Below, piece by piece: positions 13,001-24,507 of a DNA stretch of 64,000 nt (position 1 is its first letter; each line of letters begins with the position of its first letter). The stretch comes from Tetragonia tetragonoides (Eukaryota > Streptophyta > Magnoliopsida > Caryophyllales > Aizoaceae): assembly GCA_038025085.1 (NCBI GenBank), contig CM076147.1:44786766-44850765 (forward strand). The letters run 5' to 3'. A program made the translations under genes and the position numbers. The notes under the pieces are model-generated. The model was not told the origin of the DNA. It made no database searches and worked only from the letters and a program-made list of their open reading frames with translations.

Positions 13001-14736
13001 TGTTTTGTAGATTTTCTGGCAGTTCAATTGTTCAAATGTTGTCCATTCAGCCTTTGTGATGGAGTGTTTTCTCTATGAATTTGTAAGTGCAAAATACTGG
13101 CCTACTTCCTTTTAGTTTGAGGGTTAATTATTTCCGTCTATCTTGGCATAATGCTGCTTCCTTTCGTATAGTGATTTAGAACTTCTTCTTTTTCTTCTTC
13201 TTCTTCTTCTTTTTAACTTTTATCAATTTCTTAAAAGATGTCTTTCTTCTTTGTTGTATTGTTTCAGACAGAGATTGTGCACTGTGCTACTAATTTTTAG
13301 TGCTGATGCACAATGGTTTCACTCTCCCTTTCCTAATAATTTTTTGCTGTTATTCTCATTAAATTTCTGTCCTTTTGATTGTCCAGGAAATTGAACTTGA
13401 AGCGCATGCTGTGAAAGGTGTAGGTAAAGAACATGCAAAGTGGTCCCCAGTTGCCACTGCTTGGTACAAGATGCTTCCTGAGGTAACAAGCAGAGTAGTG
13501 CCATTTTTGGCTGCTACCCCTCCTTCCCTCTTGGAAGAATGAATCTGACACCGTGGTGTTTCACTTTTGATTGCACAGGTCGTTCTCTTGCAAGATATTT
13601 ATGATGAAAAGGCAGAAAAGCTAGTAAAAAAGTGTCCAGTCAATGTTTTTGACATAGAAGATACTCCCCTTGGTATGGTTCTCGGCTAGAGAATTTGTAA
13701 AGTTATCAGACATTCAGTTTAATTTTTTTTGTTTGCAAAAGCAACTCTGGTGGAGTTCTCCCTGTTTTCGCCCCTACTCCTGACTATGTTTTAGTTTTTT
13801 ACTTGTGTTTTGGGGAGGGTTGTGACTTTTGAGGCACGAGTTTGCCTGCCTGAAAGTATCTCGTTTGCTATCTTTTGACCAAAACTTGCCTTGAACAGGT
13901 AAAAAAGTGACTGCCCCACGGCCAAGAGCTTGCACACTTTGCAGGGAATGCATTCGAGAGGAAGGATGGGACCAATATGTGGCTTTGAGACGCAAGAAAG
14001 ATCATTTTATATGTAAGTTCTGCTGTATCTGATGATCAGTATGTTCTATTTATATTGTGTTCTTTTTGCTGTTATCATGTAGCTCTAATCACTTATGAGG
14101 ATGATGAAGCAAATATTTTGTCCTTTTTGTCTTTTTAGTTTTAATTCATAGCAAACTTGTTATTCTTTGTTGCCTGAAAAATCAAAAGGTGAAGCAAACT
14201 TCCTTTAAACCATCAGAGCTGACATCCCTGTTAATGCTATTACTTGCCGCTGTATGTTTTCCGATAAGAATTAGTAAAGTTCTCATCTTTGTGTGTTGCC
14301 TGATCTGCTGATTCACTTTTCGTTTATTTATCTTCTTTGTGACGACTGTACCCTTCTGCTGTTGATCTGACCTTTTTTCAATTTCTTCTGGTTGCCAAGC
14401 ATACTCTCTGCCCTTTGTATTTATAAATCCTCTTATAGTTCCCTAACCCTGAGGGTGTTTTCTTTTGGTATACTTTGATCCATCAGTGGAGAGCTGTAAG
14501 TGACCACGCAACATTGAATGGATCTGAAAAATGTTTGTTTGAACATTTTTATATGTTATTGCACGGGAAAGAAATTGCTTATAGTTTGTATTTGACATGT
14601 CTGGGATTAACTTTGTTCCTTTGTGCTTCTAGTCACTATTGAATCAACTGGGGCCTTGCCTCCTGAGGTGCTCTTTACTGAAGCTGTGAAGATCTTGGAA
14701 GACAAGTGTAAGCGTGTCATCACTGAACTTTCATGA
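10051..14736 (+). CDS. RPAC1: DNA-directed RNA polymerases I and III subunit RPAC1 (AC40)
   Basis: Alpha-like subunit shared by pol I and pol III; with AC19 it forms the assembly platform for rRNA-, tRNA- and 5S-transcribing enzymes. Nine exons join in frame: 10051-10122, 10212-10394, 12391-12520, 12606-12686, 12793-12986, 13387-13482, 13579-13672, 13899-14012 and 14633-14736, giving 355 residues. The dimerisation motif [17 protein letters not shown] is at about residues 61-77, followed by [20 protein letters not shown] and, near the C-terminus, [13 protein letters not shown] with two retained cysteines of the small metal-binding-like insert. The ATG follows a GA-rich leader and is the first in frame. 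The protein is slightly shorter at the N-terminus than the Arabidopsis homologues I recall. Intron 2 (10395-12390) is long and holds a SINE and a LINE remnant. Confidence 0.94.
10587..10789 (+). mobile_element. tRNA-derived SINE with 16-bp target-site duplication
   Basis: An A-box (TGGTTGAGTGGTA) and a B-box (GGTTCGAATCTCG) stand at the expected tRNA spacing and the element ends in an A-run. Perfect direct repeats AAAGTTCAATTACAAT flank it at 10571-10586 and 10790-10805. It sits in RPAC1 intron 2 in sense orientation and belongs with the copies at 22050 and 31826. Confidence 0.88.
11640..11990 (-). mobile_element. Remnant of a LINE ORF2 C-terminal end
   Basis: Read on the minus strand, part of RPAC1 intron 2 gives a stretch like [17 protein letters not shown], which resembles the segment after the zinc-binding region of plant LINE reverse transcriptases. 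The rest is decayed and no ends are visible. Recognition by eye only. Confidence 0.4.
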
Positions 14737-15946
14737 TATTGTAACTTCCCACACCATAGAGTGGGACATCTGCTGCTAAGATTATTGTAAGTGGAAGTCC
14801 TCTGAGGTGGTTTGCTTGCCAAACCTATTATGCTTCTTGAACATGGTTTGCATTTATACAAACTCCTCACCGATGAATTTCAGACATTGATACCGGTCCT
14901 AATTGTCTTTCACCATGTGTTATTAGAGATCTAGAAATTAGCAGTGCGAGAGGGTTTTTGGCAGTTGTACATATGTTCAGCCCAATTCATACTGATTGAT
15001 GCCAGAGGCAAAAGTGGTAATAGAGCCAGTTTGTTGGACATTTCTTGTGAGAGTTACTTGTAGCTGAAGATGTTTTTGTTCCTTATATGTAAAATGTTTA
15101 GGTTATTGATTGTGAAACTTGCTGGAAATCACTCGTTTTCGTTCTGATAACAATCTTGTTCCAGTGCCTGCTGAAGTTTGCTTGTTATTGTAGCATGTTC
15201 TCATCCCTTATTGTTTTAGTAGGCAATAACATATAGCATACTTTATAAATCTGAATCTTAAGATAGCCATGCCACATTATATGGTTGACAATTTGACACA
15301 GATGATTTTTTGCACATTATACGTGGATCAGTTGTTGGCTGATACAATATTTCTAAATTTGGCTTACGGATCCTCTAATAGTTTAAAATTTTGCTTGTCT
15401 TTCGCGCATTTATTTCTTGGGGAAATTTTATTTAGGGGAAAACGTTCCAAGATGTCTGTCTATTTACAATTGTCTCATTCGTTAGTAGTTTGTGACACCT
15501 CTGTTCTATTAAAAAAAAATATTTACTTGTAAATTGTGATTTTTTGTTTTATTGATCGGACAAAGCCCCCTAGACCTAAATACTTAACTTTACAAATGAA
15601 CTCAGATCTGCCAACACAGGCTCACCAATCACCATTGGCCTCTGACTATATGAAATGAACGAAATTTTACAAAGAATCAGCTTTTTTACAATACTTTGGT
15701 TATGGATTATTTTCATTATAAGTCCTCAAAATTTACCACTATTGAAAGAAGTTTGTATCCTCTCCGTTTCCTAAAACAAATACTCCTTTTACAATTTCTG
15801 GGAAATACGAGGAAAATAATAATGGATGAATAGTAAAAGTTAAACCTCAACTGCCATGATTATGGTACATACTAAGACCAAGGATGTATTACACTCCGAA
15901 AACTCGAGGTGTAATTTGGTTGAATAGAATGGAATTTGTAACTTTC
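14737..15946. other. RPAC1 3' UTR and intergenic DNA
   Basis: The first few hundred bases after the RPAC1 stop are presumably its 3' UTR. The rest is AT-rich with no gene and no clear element. Confidence 0.5.
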
Positions 15947-16084
15947 TTTAGATAACATGGGTGTCACGAATCTCATGGACCTTGAAGTTAACGATCAGAA
16001 AAACCTTTCTTAAGGAGACTCGAACCTGAGACCTCTGGAATACTTCTTAGAAGTCTTACCAGCTGAGCTACCTCCTCAGAATTT
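15947..16084 (-). mobile_element. tRNA-derived SINE, minus strand
   Basis: On the minus strand it has an A-box-like GTAGCTCAGCTGGTAAGA and a B-box GGTTCGAGTCTCC. Imperfect direct repeats AATTTGTAACTTTC (15933-15946) and AATTCGTAACTTTT (16085-16098) flank it. Its inner part matches the element at 2961-3127. Confidence 0.72.
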
Positions 16085-17523
16085 AATTCGTAACTTTTCA
16101 TCGCTGGCTGGCAGTGGGTAAGCTAGTTGAGAGGTAAGAAGACTGAAGTGCAAGAGTAGGCCATAAATGGGAAATTGGTGGAAAAAATCAGCCTCCATAG
16201 AAATCAATCATGGTAGTATAGTGACTGGGTTTAAGGGGTCGCTGGCCATGTGATGAACATATATCACATGAGATGAGTGTATGTGAATAATGGTTGTAAA
16301 AGGCTACTTTTCCCCTTGTATGGTATGCATGGTATTGTATGACTGTCAGAAGTGCATTTGCGTAGCTAAGGGTACTATATATTATGGACCCAAAAACAAG
16401 TCTTAAAAAGAGTGGTCCCAAATAAAAGGCCTTATTAAGGTCAAGACTTAAAGAGGCACAATTCCAACTTTTTTCCTTGAATTGTGTATTTTTTAACTTG
16501 TTTTAAAGTACAACAAGTGCCTTCAACTGCTTTGTTGTTGATGGGCACTTAATTATGTTAACGATTAGGGAACTTTATCTTGAGGATATGAAAACATAGT
16601 GTAGGGCTTAGCTAGTGTGCTTTAATTGCACCGAGTATCATGGTTGCCAGTTGCCACGACTATTATGCTATTAAAGGGCTTGTTGAGCAATTAATTTGTT
16701 GAATTATGGATCCAAAATTTTGCATAGTAGAGTATGTTCTTTTCCACTTACTCAATAATAAGATTAGTTCAATATTCTAGCTCTTTCTCTCATATATTAC
16801 TCAATTCAGCTCGGTTCAGTGAAAAATAACACACAAATTGAGTTTTAACATGCCCTTCCATTATGTAGATTACATGTATATGTGTGTAATGAAAGTCTCA
16901 TATTGTTTGTTGCAAATTTGATTTTATAAAAATAAAAACATATATATGCATGGTGATGGGCACATGGATTGCATGTGGCGACGCCTCGAATGATTAAATG
17001 TAAGGAGCATAGGATTCGTGTTGTATGAGCAGAATAAGAATTGTTTACAGAAAACAAAACAATAGATATTGATGACAGCCATTTTTATCATTATTTGCAA
17101 GAATCAACAAAGATCGATGATATAGCAATGGAGAGAGAGAGAGATGTCAATGTGGTTGCTCTTTCGATGTCAATGTGGTTGTTCGATCTTTCTCAAGCTA
17201 AAAAGACTGTGATATAAATATATCAAACCTACATTCTCATTTGTGTATGCAATTGCATGGGATCTACACGTGCTTTGGGAAAATCCAAAAATTGGGTCAC
17301 CAAAGCATAACCAATATAATGTGCAATGCATGCATGTTTAATTTCTATGACGACAATAAGTAGTACATATGCCCAATAAAATCCAATCAATTATGCTTAA
17401 TTAGCTTCAACACCAAAATTGTTGAATGTGGGGAACGAATTAATTAAGGTGGAAACGCTCATCATAAATCGTTGCAGCAATAAATGAGAGGTCCATTTCC
17501 ATCACCCTGTTTTTGGTTACTTA
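16085..17523. other. Intergenic AT-rich DNA
   Basis: No reading frame of substance and no recognised element. A short GA-run is near 17131. Confidence 0.5.
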
Positions 17524-17816
17524 GGCTCTGTTTAATTCACTTTAATTTTACTTAAATTCAGTTTAGTTCAGTCCAGTTTCGTTCAGTTTAGTTCATGTGT
17601 AACTTTATCACTCATATAACTTTTTATTTCGAAATAATTTCATGATGATAATTATGTCATCGGAAAGATCTCAAAGCATACTTTCAAATGAGTCCAATAT
17701 TGACTATGTTTGGACGAATTTTAAATGGTTAATGGTCAAGTTTAAAAAATTAAATCAGTTCAGTTCAGTTCATTTCAGTTCAGATCAGTTTTATCCAGGT
17801 GAAATCAAACGGAGCC
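17524..17816. mobile_element. Tourist-like (PIF/Harbinger) MITE
   Basis: The ends form terminal inverted repeats: GGCTCTGTTTAATT at the left and, as reverse complement of the right end, GGCTCCGTTTGATT. The 3-bp sequence TTA flanks both sides (17521-17523, 17817-17819), as expected for PIF/Harbinger. The interior has many CAGTTCAGTT-like units. Non-coding, 293 bp. Confidence 0.72.
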
Positions 17817-18575
17817 TTACTGCATATATAACTTAATGAGAGTACATATATAGGCTGGCTATTATATAACTTAATGAGAGTGCATAGGCTGGCTATTATA
17901 TAAACATAGGCTGGCTATCAAATGATTTAATTAGGGTGCATGTCAATGTGATGCACGAGATATTTTAGTTTTTTGGTTTTTTTTTTTAAGAAAATAATGT
18001 TTTCTAATGGGTTGCCTTGCTTCCAACTCTGTTCTAATAATTTTCTTTTATTTCTTGGTGCTAATTTTGTGATTAACTGGTAAATAAAACTGAAACAACA
18101 CCAAGGCGGAATTTGGAGAGATTTATGCGCAACCTGACTCTTAATTTGTTTAGGAAAAATATTAAAATATTTGGGAGAGGGATGTCCTCAAGTTCTGGTA
18201 ATAGTCATTCGTTGGCCGTGCATTAGCCTTTGACCAAAAAAAAAAAAAAAAAAAAAAACTTGTGGTTTCTTTATAAATAAAAGTTAGAGGTATCTAATAC
18301 CCCTAAATGACATTGTTTGTTGCATTATAGTTCTACTTATGATTAGTCATACTGTAAACTTTTGTCTATATTTGACTGAGTGCTTAGGAAACGGTTATTA
18401 GCCTTTTGTTCACAAACTTGGGAATACTCTGTTATAAAGTTCTTCAACCAAAGATTATCTTAGTAGACAATGGATCGAAATAAACTAAGAATTCAAAAAT
18501 TTATTGAAACAAAATCTCTATGGCCCATGTAACATGTCCCATATCCCAGCACCCGTGTCCCATGTCCCAAGTCCT
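17817..18575. other. Intergenic DNA with a small tandem duplication
   Basis: Near 17835-17920 a unit ending in GGCTGGCTATTATATAA is repeated about three times. The rest up to the satellite is AT-rich with an A-run at about 18236-18258 and no gene. Confidence 0.5.
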
Positions 18576-21500
18576 ATGAGTGAAATCGGAGTTCGAGGAC
18601 CCGAATGACATTCCCGAAGCACCGGAGGTCCTCTAGGGTGACGATAGACCCTTTGGAAAAGTTCGGGCAAAAACGAAAACCGGGCTTCGGGAAGCCAAAA
18701 ATCAAAGGCTATTATCCACTTTTTTGGGCTTCCGAAAGGCCCCGAAATGAAGGTGGATATTTTCACACCACATCGCAAGGGGACACCCTTAGGGTACATA
18801 AGAGGCCCATGGGGTCCGTATCGGGTCTCTGATAGGCTTGTAAGGGTGTTTTTAGGGGACTCTGATGTAAGAGCCGGAACACTGAATGCATGGATTGTCA
18901 AAGTTCGGGAATGCGGATAACCCTCCCAGAGCACAGAAGGTGCTCTAGTGTCATGATAGACCACTTGGAGAATTTTGGGCAAAAATGATACCTGAGCCCC
19001 AGGAAGCCGAAAACAAAGGGTATAATCCACGTTTTTTTAGCTTGCAGGATGCCCCCAAACGAATGTGGATATTTTTGCACCACATTGCATGGAACACCTC
19101 TAAGGGACATGGGAGGCTCTGGGGTCGCTTATCCGATCCCTGATAGGCTTGGAAAGGCGTTTTACAAGACACTGGTGTAAGAGTTGGAACACCAAAAGCA
19201 TGGGTGAATTCAAAGTTCGGGGATCCGTATGACCCTCCTGGGGCACAGAGGGTCCTCTAGAGTCATGATAAACCCCCTGAAAACGTTTGGGCAAAAATGA
19301 CACCCGGGTCCCGGGAAGCCGAAAATGAAGGCTATAATCCACATTTTTTGGGCTTCCGAGAGCCCCGAAATGAACGTGTATATTTTTCGCACCAAATCGC
19401 ATGGAACACCCCTATGGGACATGGGAGGCCCTTGGAGTTGCTTATCCGGTCCCTGATAGGCTTGGAAGGGCGTTTTATGGAACACTGGTGTAAGACTCGG
19501 AATTCCAAAAGCATGGGTGATATCGAAGTTCGGGGATACGGATGACCTTCTCGGGGCACCGAGGGTCCTCTAGGTCATGATAGAGCCCCCAAAAAAGTTT
19601 GGGCAAAAATGATACCAAGGCCCCGGGAAGCCGAAAACGAAGGCAATAATAATCCTCGTTTTTTGGGCATCTGAGAGCCCCAAAATGAATGTGTATATTT
19701 TCACACCAAATCGCTTGGAACATCCCTATGGGACATGGGAGGCCCTTGGGGTTGCTTATCCGGTCCCTGATAGGCTTGGAATGGCGTTTTATGGAACATT
19801 GGTGTAAGAGTCGGAATTCCAAAAGCATGGGTGATGTCGAAGTTCGGGGATCCGGATGACCCTCCCGGGGCACCAAGTCTCCTCTAGGGTCATGGTAGAC
19901 CCTCCTGAAAAGTTTGGGCAAAAATGACACCCAAGCCCTGGGAAGCCGAAAACGAAGGCTATAATCCACGATTTTTGAGCTCCCGAGAGCCCCGAAATGA
20001 ACGTGTATATTTTCACACAAAATCGCATGGAACACCCCTATGGGACATGGGAGGCCCTTGGAGTTGCTTATCCGATCCCTGATAGGCTTGGAAGGGCGTT
20101 TTATGGAACAGTAGTGTAAGAGTCGGAATCCCAAAAGCATGGGTGATATCGAAGTTCGGGGATCCGGATGACCCTCACGGGGCACCGAGGGTCCTCTAGG
20201 GTCATGATAAACCCCCCGAAAAAGTTTGGGCAAAAATGACACCCGGGCCCCGGGAAACCGAAAACGAAGGCAATAATCCACGTTGTTTGGGCTTCCGAGA
20301 GCCCCAAAAAGAATGTGTATATTTTCGCACCAAATTGCATGGAACGCTCCTATTGGGCATGGGAGGCCCTTGGGGTTTCTTATCCAGTCCCTGATAGGCT
20401 TGGAAGGGCGTTTTATGGAACACTGGTGTAAGAGTCGGAATTCCAAAAGCATGGGTGATATCGAAGTTTGGGGATCCGGATGACCCTCCCGGGGCACCGA
20501 GTCTCCTCTAGGGTCATGGTAGACCCTCATGAAAAGTTTGGGCAAAAATGACACCCAAGCCCCGGAAAGCCGAAAACGGAGGCTATAATCCATGTTTTTT
20601 GAGCTTCCGAAAGCCCCGAAATGAACTTGTATATTTTCGCACAAAATCGCATGGAACACCCTATGGGACATGGGAGGCCCTTGGAGTTGCTTATCCGATC
20701 CCTGATAGGCTTGGAAGGGCGTTTTATCAAACAGTAGTGTAAGAGTCGGAACTCCAAAAGCATGGGTGATATCGAAGTTCGGGGATCCGGATGACCCTCA
20801 CGGGGCACCGAGGGTCCTCTAGGGTCATGATAAACCCCCCCGAAAAAGTTTGGGCAAAAATGACACCCGGGCCCCGGAAAGCCGAAAACGAAGGCAATAA
20901 TCCACATTTTTTGAGCTTCCGGGAGGCCCCGAAACGAAGGTGGATATTTCTGCACCACATCGCACAGGACATCCTTAGGGAACATAAGAGGCCCCAGGGT
21001 TCCGTATCGAGTCCCTAATAGGCTTGTAAGGGCGTTTTTACTGGACACTAATGTAAGGGCCGAAGCACCGAATGCATGGGTGATATCGAAGTTCGGGGAA
21101 CCGAATAACCTCTCGGAGCACCGAGGGTGCTCTAGTGTCATGATAGACCCCCTGGAGAATTATGGGCAAAAATGATACCCGGGCCCCCGGAAGCCGAAAA
21201 CGAAGGGCATATCCAGGTTTTCTTTTGGCTTCCGGGATGCCCCGGAACGAATGTGGATATTTATGCACCACATCGCACGAAACACCCCTAAGGGACATGG
21301 AAGGCCCTGGGGTCGCTTATCCGGTCCCTTATAGGCTTTGAAGGGCGTTTTACAGGACACTGATTTAAGAGTTGGAACACCAAAAGCATGGTGATATCAA
21401 AGTTCGGGGATCTGTATGACCTTCCAGCGGCATCGAGTGTCCTTTAGTGTCATGATAGAACCCCCGAAAAAGTTTGGGCAAAAATGACACCCGGGCCCTG

Positions 21501-21864
21501 GGGAGCCGAAAACGAAGGATATAATAATCCACATTTTTTGGGCCTTCCGAGAGGCCCCGAAATGAACGTGTATATTTTCTCACCACATCGCACAGAACAC
21601 TCTTATGGGACATGGAAGGCCGTTGGGGTTGCTTATCCTGTCACTGATAAGCTTGGAAGAGCGTTTTACGGAACACTAGTGTAAGAGTCGGAATTCGAAA
21701 GGCATGGGAGATATCGAAGTTCGAGGATCTGGATAACACTCCCATGGCTCCGAGGCTCCTCTAGGATCATGATAAACCTCCTAAAAAAGTTTGGGCAAAA
21801 ATGACACCCAAACCACAAAAACAAAGATTATAATCCACGTTTTTTGAGCTTTCGAGAGGCCCCT
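18576..21864 (+). repeat. Satellite array 2, about 312-bp monomer, 10-11 copies
   Basis: Same repeat and same orientation as array 1. The landmark for GCTATAATCCAC occurs about eleven times at a period close to 312 bp. Some copies two monomers apart are closer to each other than to their neighbours: rare variants such as GGAACAGTAGTGTAAGAG near 20105 recur about 624 bp later, pointing to two-monomer amplification. The array starts inside a monomer near 18576 and ends inside one at about 21864. A 398-codon open frame on the minus strand (19475-20671) is a by-product of the repeat. Confidence 0.95.
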
Positions 21865-22051
21865 ATTTTTAATTAGTTGTCTTTTAGAAACACTAAATTT
21901 GCTAGGCATGTAGTCGTAACCTTTGGCATTGCCATCGATACACAATAAATATTACTCTCTGTATTAACTCTAATTTAGGTATAACCCTCTTCTAAATACT
22001 AATTAACTACCCCACAACCAAATTTTGTACCTTAAGATCTGTACCTCATTA
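21865..22051. other. Intergenic spacer
   Basis: AT-rich, no gene. It ends with the left copy of the SINE target duplication at 22041-22049. Confidence 0.5.
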
Positions 22052-22230
22052 ATTAAAGGGGTATGGTTGAGTGGTAGAAACTCATCCACTCTTAACTAAG
22101 ATTGAAAATTCGAATCTCGCTTTGAGTATGGAACAATCTTAAATCTCATAATCAATTGTCCCAACACGTAAAAGTATTCACTTTGATTGACGGTAGATAT
22201 CCTTAATGTGAATTTTTTTAAAAAAAATCG
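22050..22230 (+). mobile_element. tRNA-derived SINE (same family as 10587)
   Basis: The A-box TGGTTGAGTGGTA, a decayed B-box (AATTCGAATCTCG) and an A-rich end are present, and the order of parts matches the copy in RPAC1 intron 2. Direct repeats GTACCTCAT flank it at 22041-22049 and 22231-22239. It has more changes from the A/B-box consensus than the copy at 10587, so it looks older. Confidence 0.8.
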
Positions 22231-22239
22231 GTACCTCAT

Positions 22240-22681
22240 ATACCATAATGCGCTTATGACAATCAATAAGGGTGGTTCATTGAGTCAATTGAATTGAATT
22301 TTGTCAATTGACGAGCCAAAAAAGAATTGAATTTTGTCAATTGAGTCACCTAGTTAGATTCTTGCCAAGTTTACACGTAATCACGCCTTTTTTTCTCTTT
22401 TTTTTTTTGGGCTTGTTTTGGTTAGGATTGCATGTTTACACAAATCAACTTATTTAGTCAACAATGGTCAAATTGTGCAATGCAATCCGAAAAAAAAGAG
22501 GTTCCATTTTTCTAACTTTTAGTCATATTTTATTGACTGAATGAGTAAAATTGTCATTATTTTGCCCAAACCAATATTCAAAATTATCTATTGCACAGGG
22601 AAAGAGACACATTTACAAACACCACCCAATTAAAAATGATTAAATGTAAAAATATAATTCGTACAACATACGGTCTGAAAC
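22240..22681. other. Intergenic AT-rich DNA
   Basis: No gene seen. A short direct repeat of GAATTGAATTTTGTCAATTGA occurs near 22290 and 22326. Confidence 0.5.
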
Positions 22682-22844
22682 GAGTTGGGATCCTCTCCAT
22701 TTTCTAAATAGAGTGCTAGATCTCCTTCTCTTATTTTACTTTTTAAAATTTTTTAACTTAAAATTTGGTTAGAAGGAGATCTTACCCTCTATTTGCTAAA
22801 TAGAGGCCTCTATTTCTTTTAGCAAATGGAGAGAATTCCGACTC
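22682..22844. mobile_element. Fold-back MITE with 9-bp target duplication (Mutator-like)
   Basis: The left end GAGTTGGGATCCTCTCC pairs with the right end (reverse complement GAGTCGGAATTCTCTCC) and the inverted repeats run about 35 bp. The 9-bp direct repeat GTCTGAAAC flanks it (22673-22681, 22845-22853); 9 bp is typical of Mutator-like elements. The element at 60231 has similar termini. Confidence 0.78.
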
Positions 22845-22853
22845 GTCTGAAAC

Positions 22854-23112
22854 ACTTTTGATAATTTCCCCTCTTTTTTGGTAACATAAACTCATTATCA
22901 AAAAAGAGAAAAAAGGAAGGAAAAAGAAAAAAAAAAAGGATACATTTGTAAAAGGATGGAAACCAAACGCAGCCTAAAAAGCATGACAGACAGGTTGGAG
23001 CCTTGGAGGCCCACATGTTGATTCAGACCCTTGAGTTTGGGACAAAATACAATGAAAATTATTGAACCAGAAAAGGCTTTTACTTTAGCTTTGACCCCTC
23101 TTTCATACTATT

Positions 23113-23170
<58 letters not shown>

Positions 23171-24479
23171 CAATGGATCATCCCACTCTCTCTTGAGTCT
23201 TGATACTTTGATAGTTGATGGTAGCCCACAAACACCAAACTCTTTCTAACATCTCCCTCAGACCCTTTCCTTCCCCCTCTCTCTGCCTTCCACTTCTTTT
23301 CTCTCTCTCCACACATTTTGGTTGATCAACTTCATCTCCCTCTTTCTATAATTCTATCTCTCTCTCTCTACACTTAGTGCCCTTTTGCCACTTTTGAAGC
23401 AAAAACCCTAAAGTTCTCATCTTTGTAACCCAGGTAAGGTATTCTCTTTTGGGTTTCTCTCCTTTTCTTAGATTTTTTTTTCCTTCTTAAACTTACTTTC
23501 AACTGGTCCTCTTTCTGGGCTTTGTTGGTTTTTTTCTTTTCTTCTTTTTCTTTTGTTTTTAGCATCTGGGTCTTTGTGGGAGGGGTTTTGGATCCGTCCC
23601 TGTGTCTGGAGTTTGATCAAATTAGTGGGTCTGTGTGATTGATGGGATCTAGACATGCTTTTGATTGACCCTTTTGTTTTCTTATCTTTTTGATTAACTT
23701 TTCTCAACTTGCTCTTATCTGTTGTTAATTGCCCTTTTATGATCATTGAGAGCCATTTTTTGGGCTGCATTTATGTTTGATTGATCAAATTGTCTTGCTC
23801 TTGGGGGAAATGCAGGGGTGATAAACTTGCTCGTGAGGTGAATTGTTGCTATTATTGTAGAATTTCACCACTTTGTTCTAGCTATCCTGATATGTATATG
23901 AAATTTTAGATTTTGATCTGCCTCTGCATGCAATACTTTGCTCGAATGATCCTCTTTTTATCTTGGTTGGGAAATGTTTCCTTTTTCTTTTCTTGATGAC
24001 TTTGATTGTTTTCGATTTCTGTGTATTGAATGTTGAATCTCATCTCCTGTTTAGCAAGTAGCTTTTGAAGATTGATACATTGGTTTAGTGGCTTCTTTTA
24101 GAATTTAGGCTGGATTTGAGAGGGTCTTGCTTTAAACTAAGAAAGGAAAAGCAAGGATTTTGGAGTTGCTTCAATTTTTTTTGTAGGCTCTTGTCATATT
24201 ACTTTTATACTCAGTATACTAAATGATGAATTTAAGGCCCTTTGAGCATATTCTTATTCTTATTGTTATGATAACCTATCGATGTACTAACAAGATATGC
24301 CCACCATAGACATCTGGTTTCCCTAACACTTTCTGTTGGTCAATTTCAGAAACTTATCTGATACTTGATGGAGTTGAAGGTGGAAGTTTTAGGAGCTGGA
24401 GCTAGTGGGATTGATGGGTTAAAATTTTTGTCTGAGTGATGGGTATGCAGAATTTTGTTCTTCTATTTTGTTTGCCTGT
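22854..24479 (+). promoter_or_regulatory. Promoter and 5' leader region of the D6PK-type kinase
   Basis: A CT dinucleotide run at about 23118-23160 runs into a TATATATATA stretch at 23161, a possible core promoter. A telo-box-like AAACCCTAAA is at 23403-23412. A good donor site (CCCAG/GTAAGG) at 23433 and acceptors at 23815 (AATGCAG) and 24450 (TATGCAG) suggest one or two introns in the 5' UTR. Transcript ends and splicing here are inferred. Confidence 0.5.
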
Positions 24480-24507
24480 ATGTCAATGGCCTCAAAATCG
24501 AGTGTGA
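24439..24507 (+). CDS. Possible upstream ORF, 22 codons, overlapping the kinase start
   Basis: An ATG at 24439 opens a 22-codon frame ([20 protein letters not shown]...) that ends at 24507, past the kinase ATG at 24480 and in another frame. If it is in the mature leader it could reduce kinase translation. If splicing uses the acceptor at 24450 its start is removed. Speculative. Confidence 0.25.
   Translation: MGMQNFVLLFCLPVCQWPQNRV

Noticed and set aside
19475..20671. 398-codon minus-strand frame as a protein gene
   Set aside because: It lies wholly within the satellite, repeats with the monomer, has no start context or domain, and is explained by a monomer length divisible by three.
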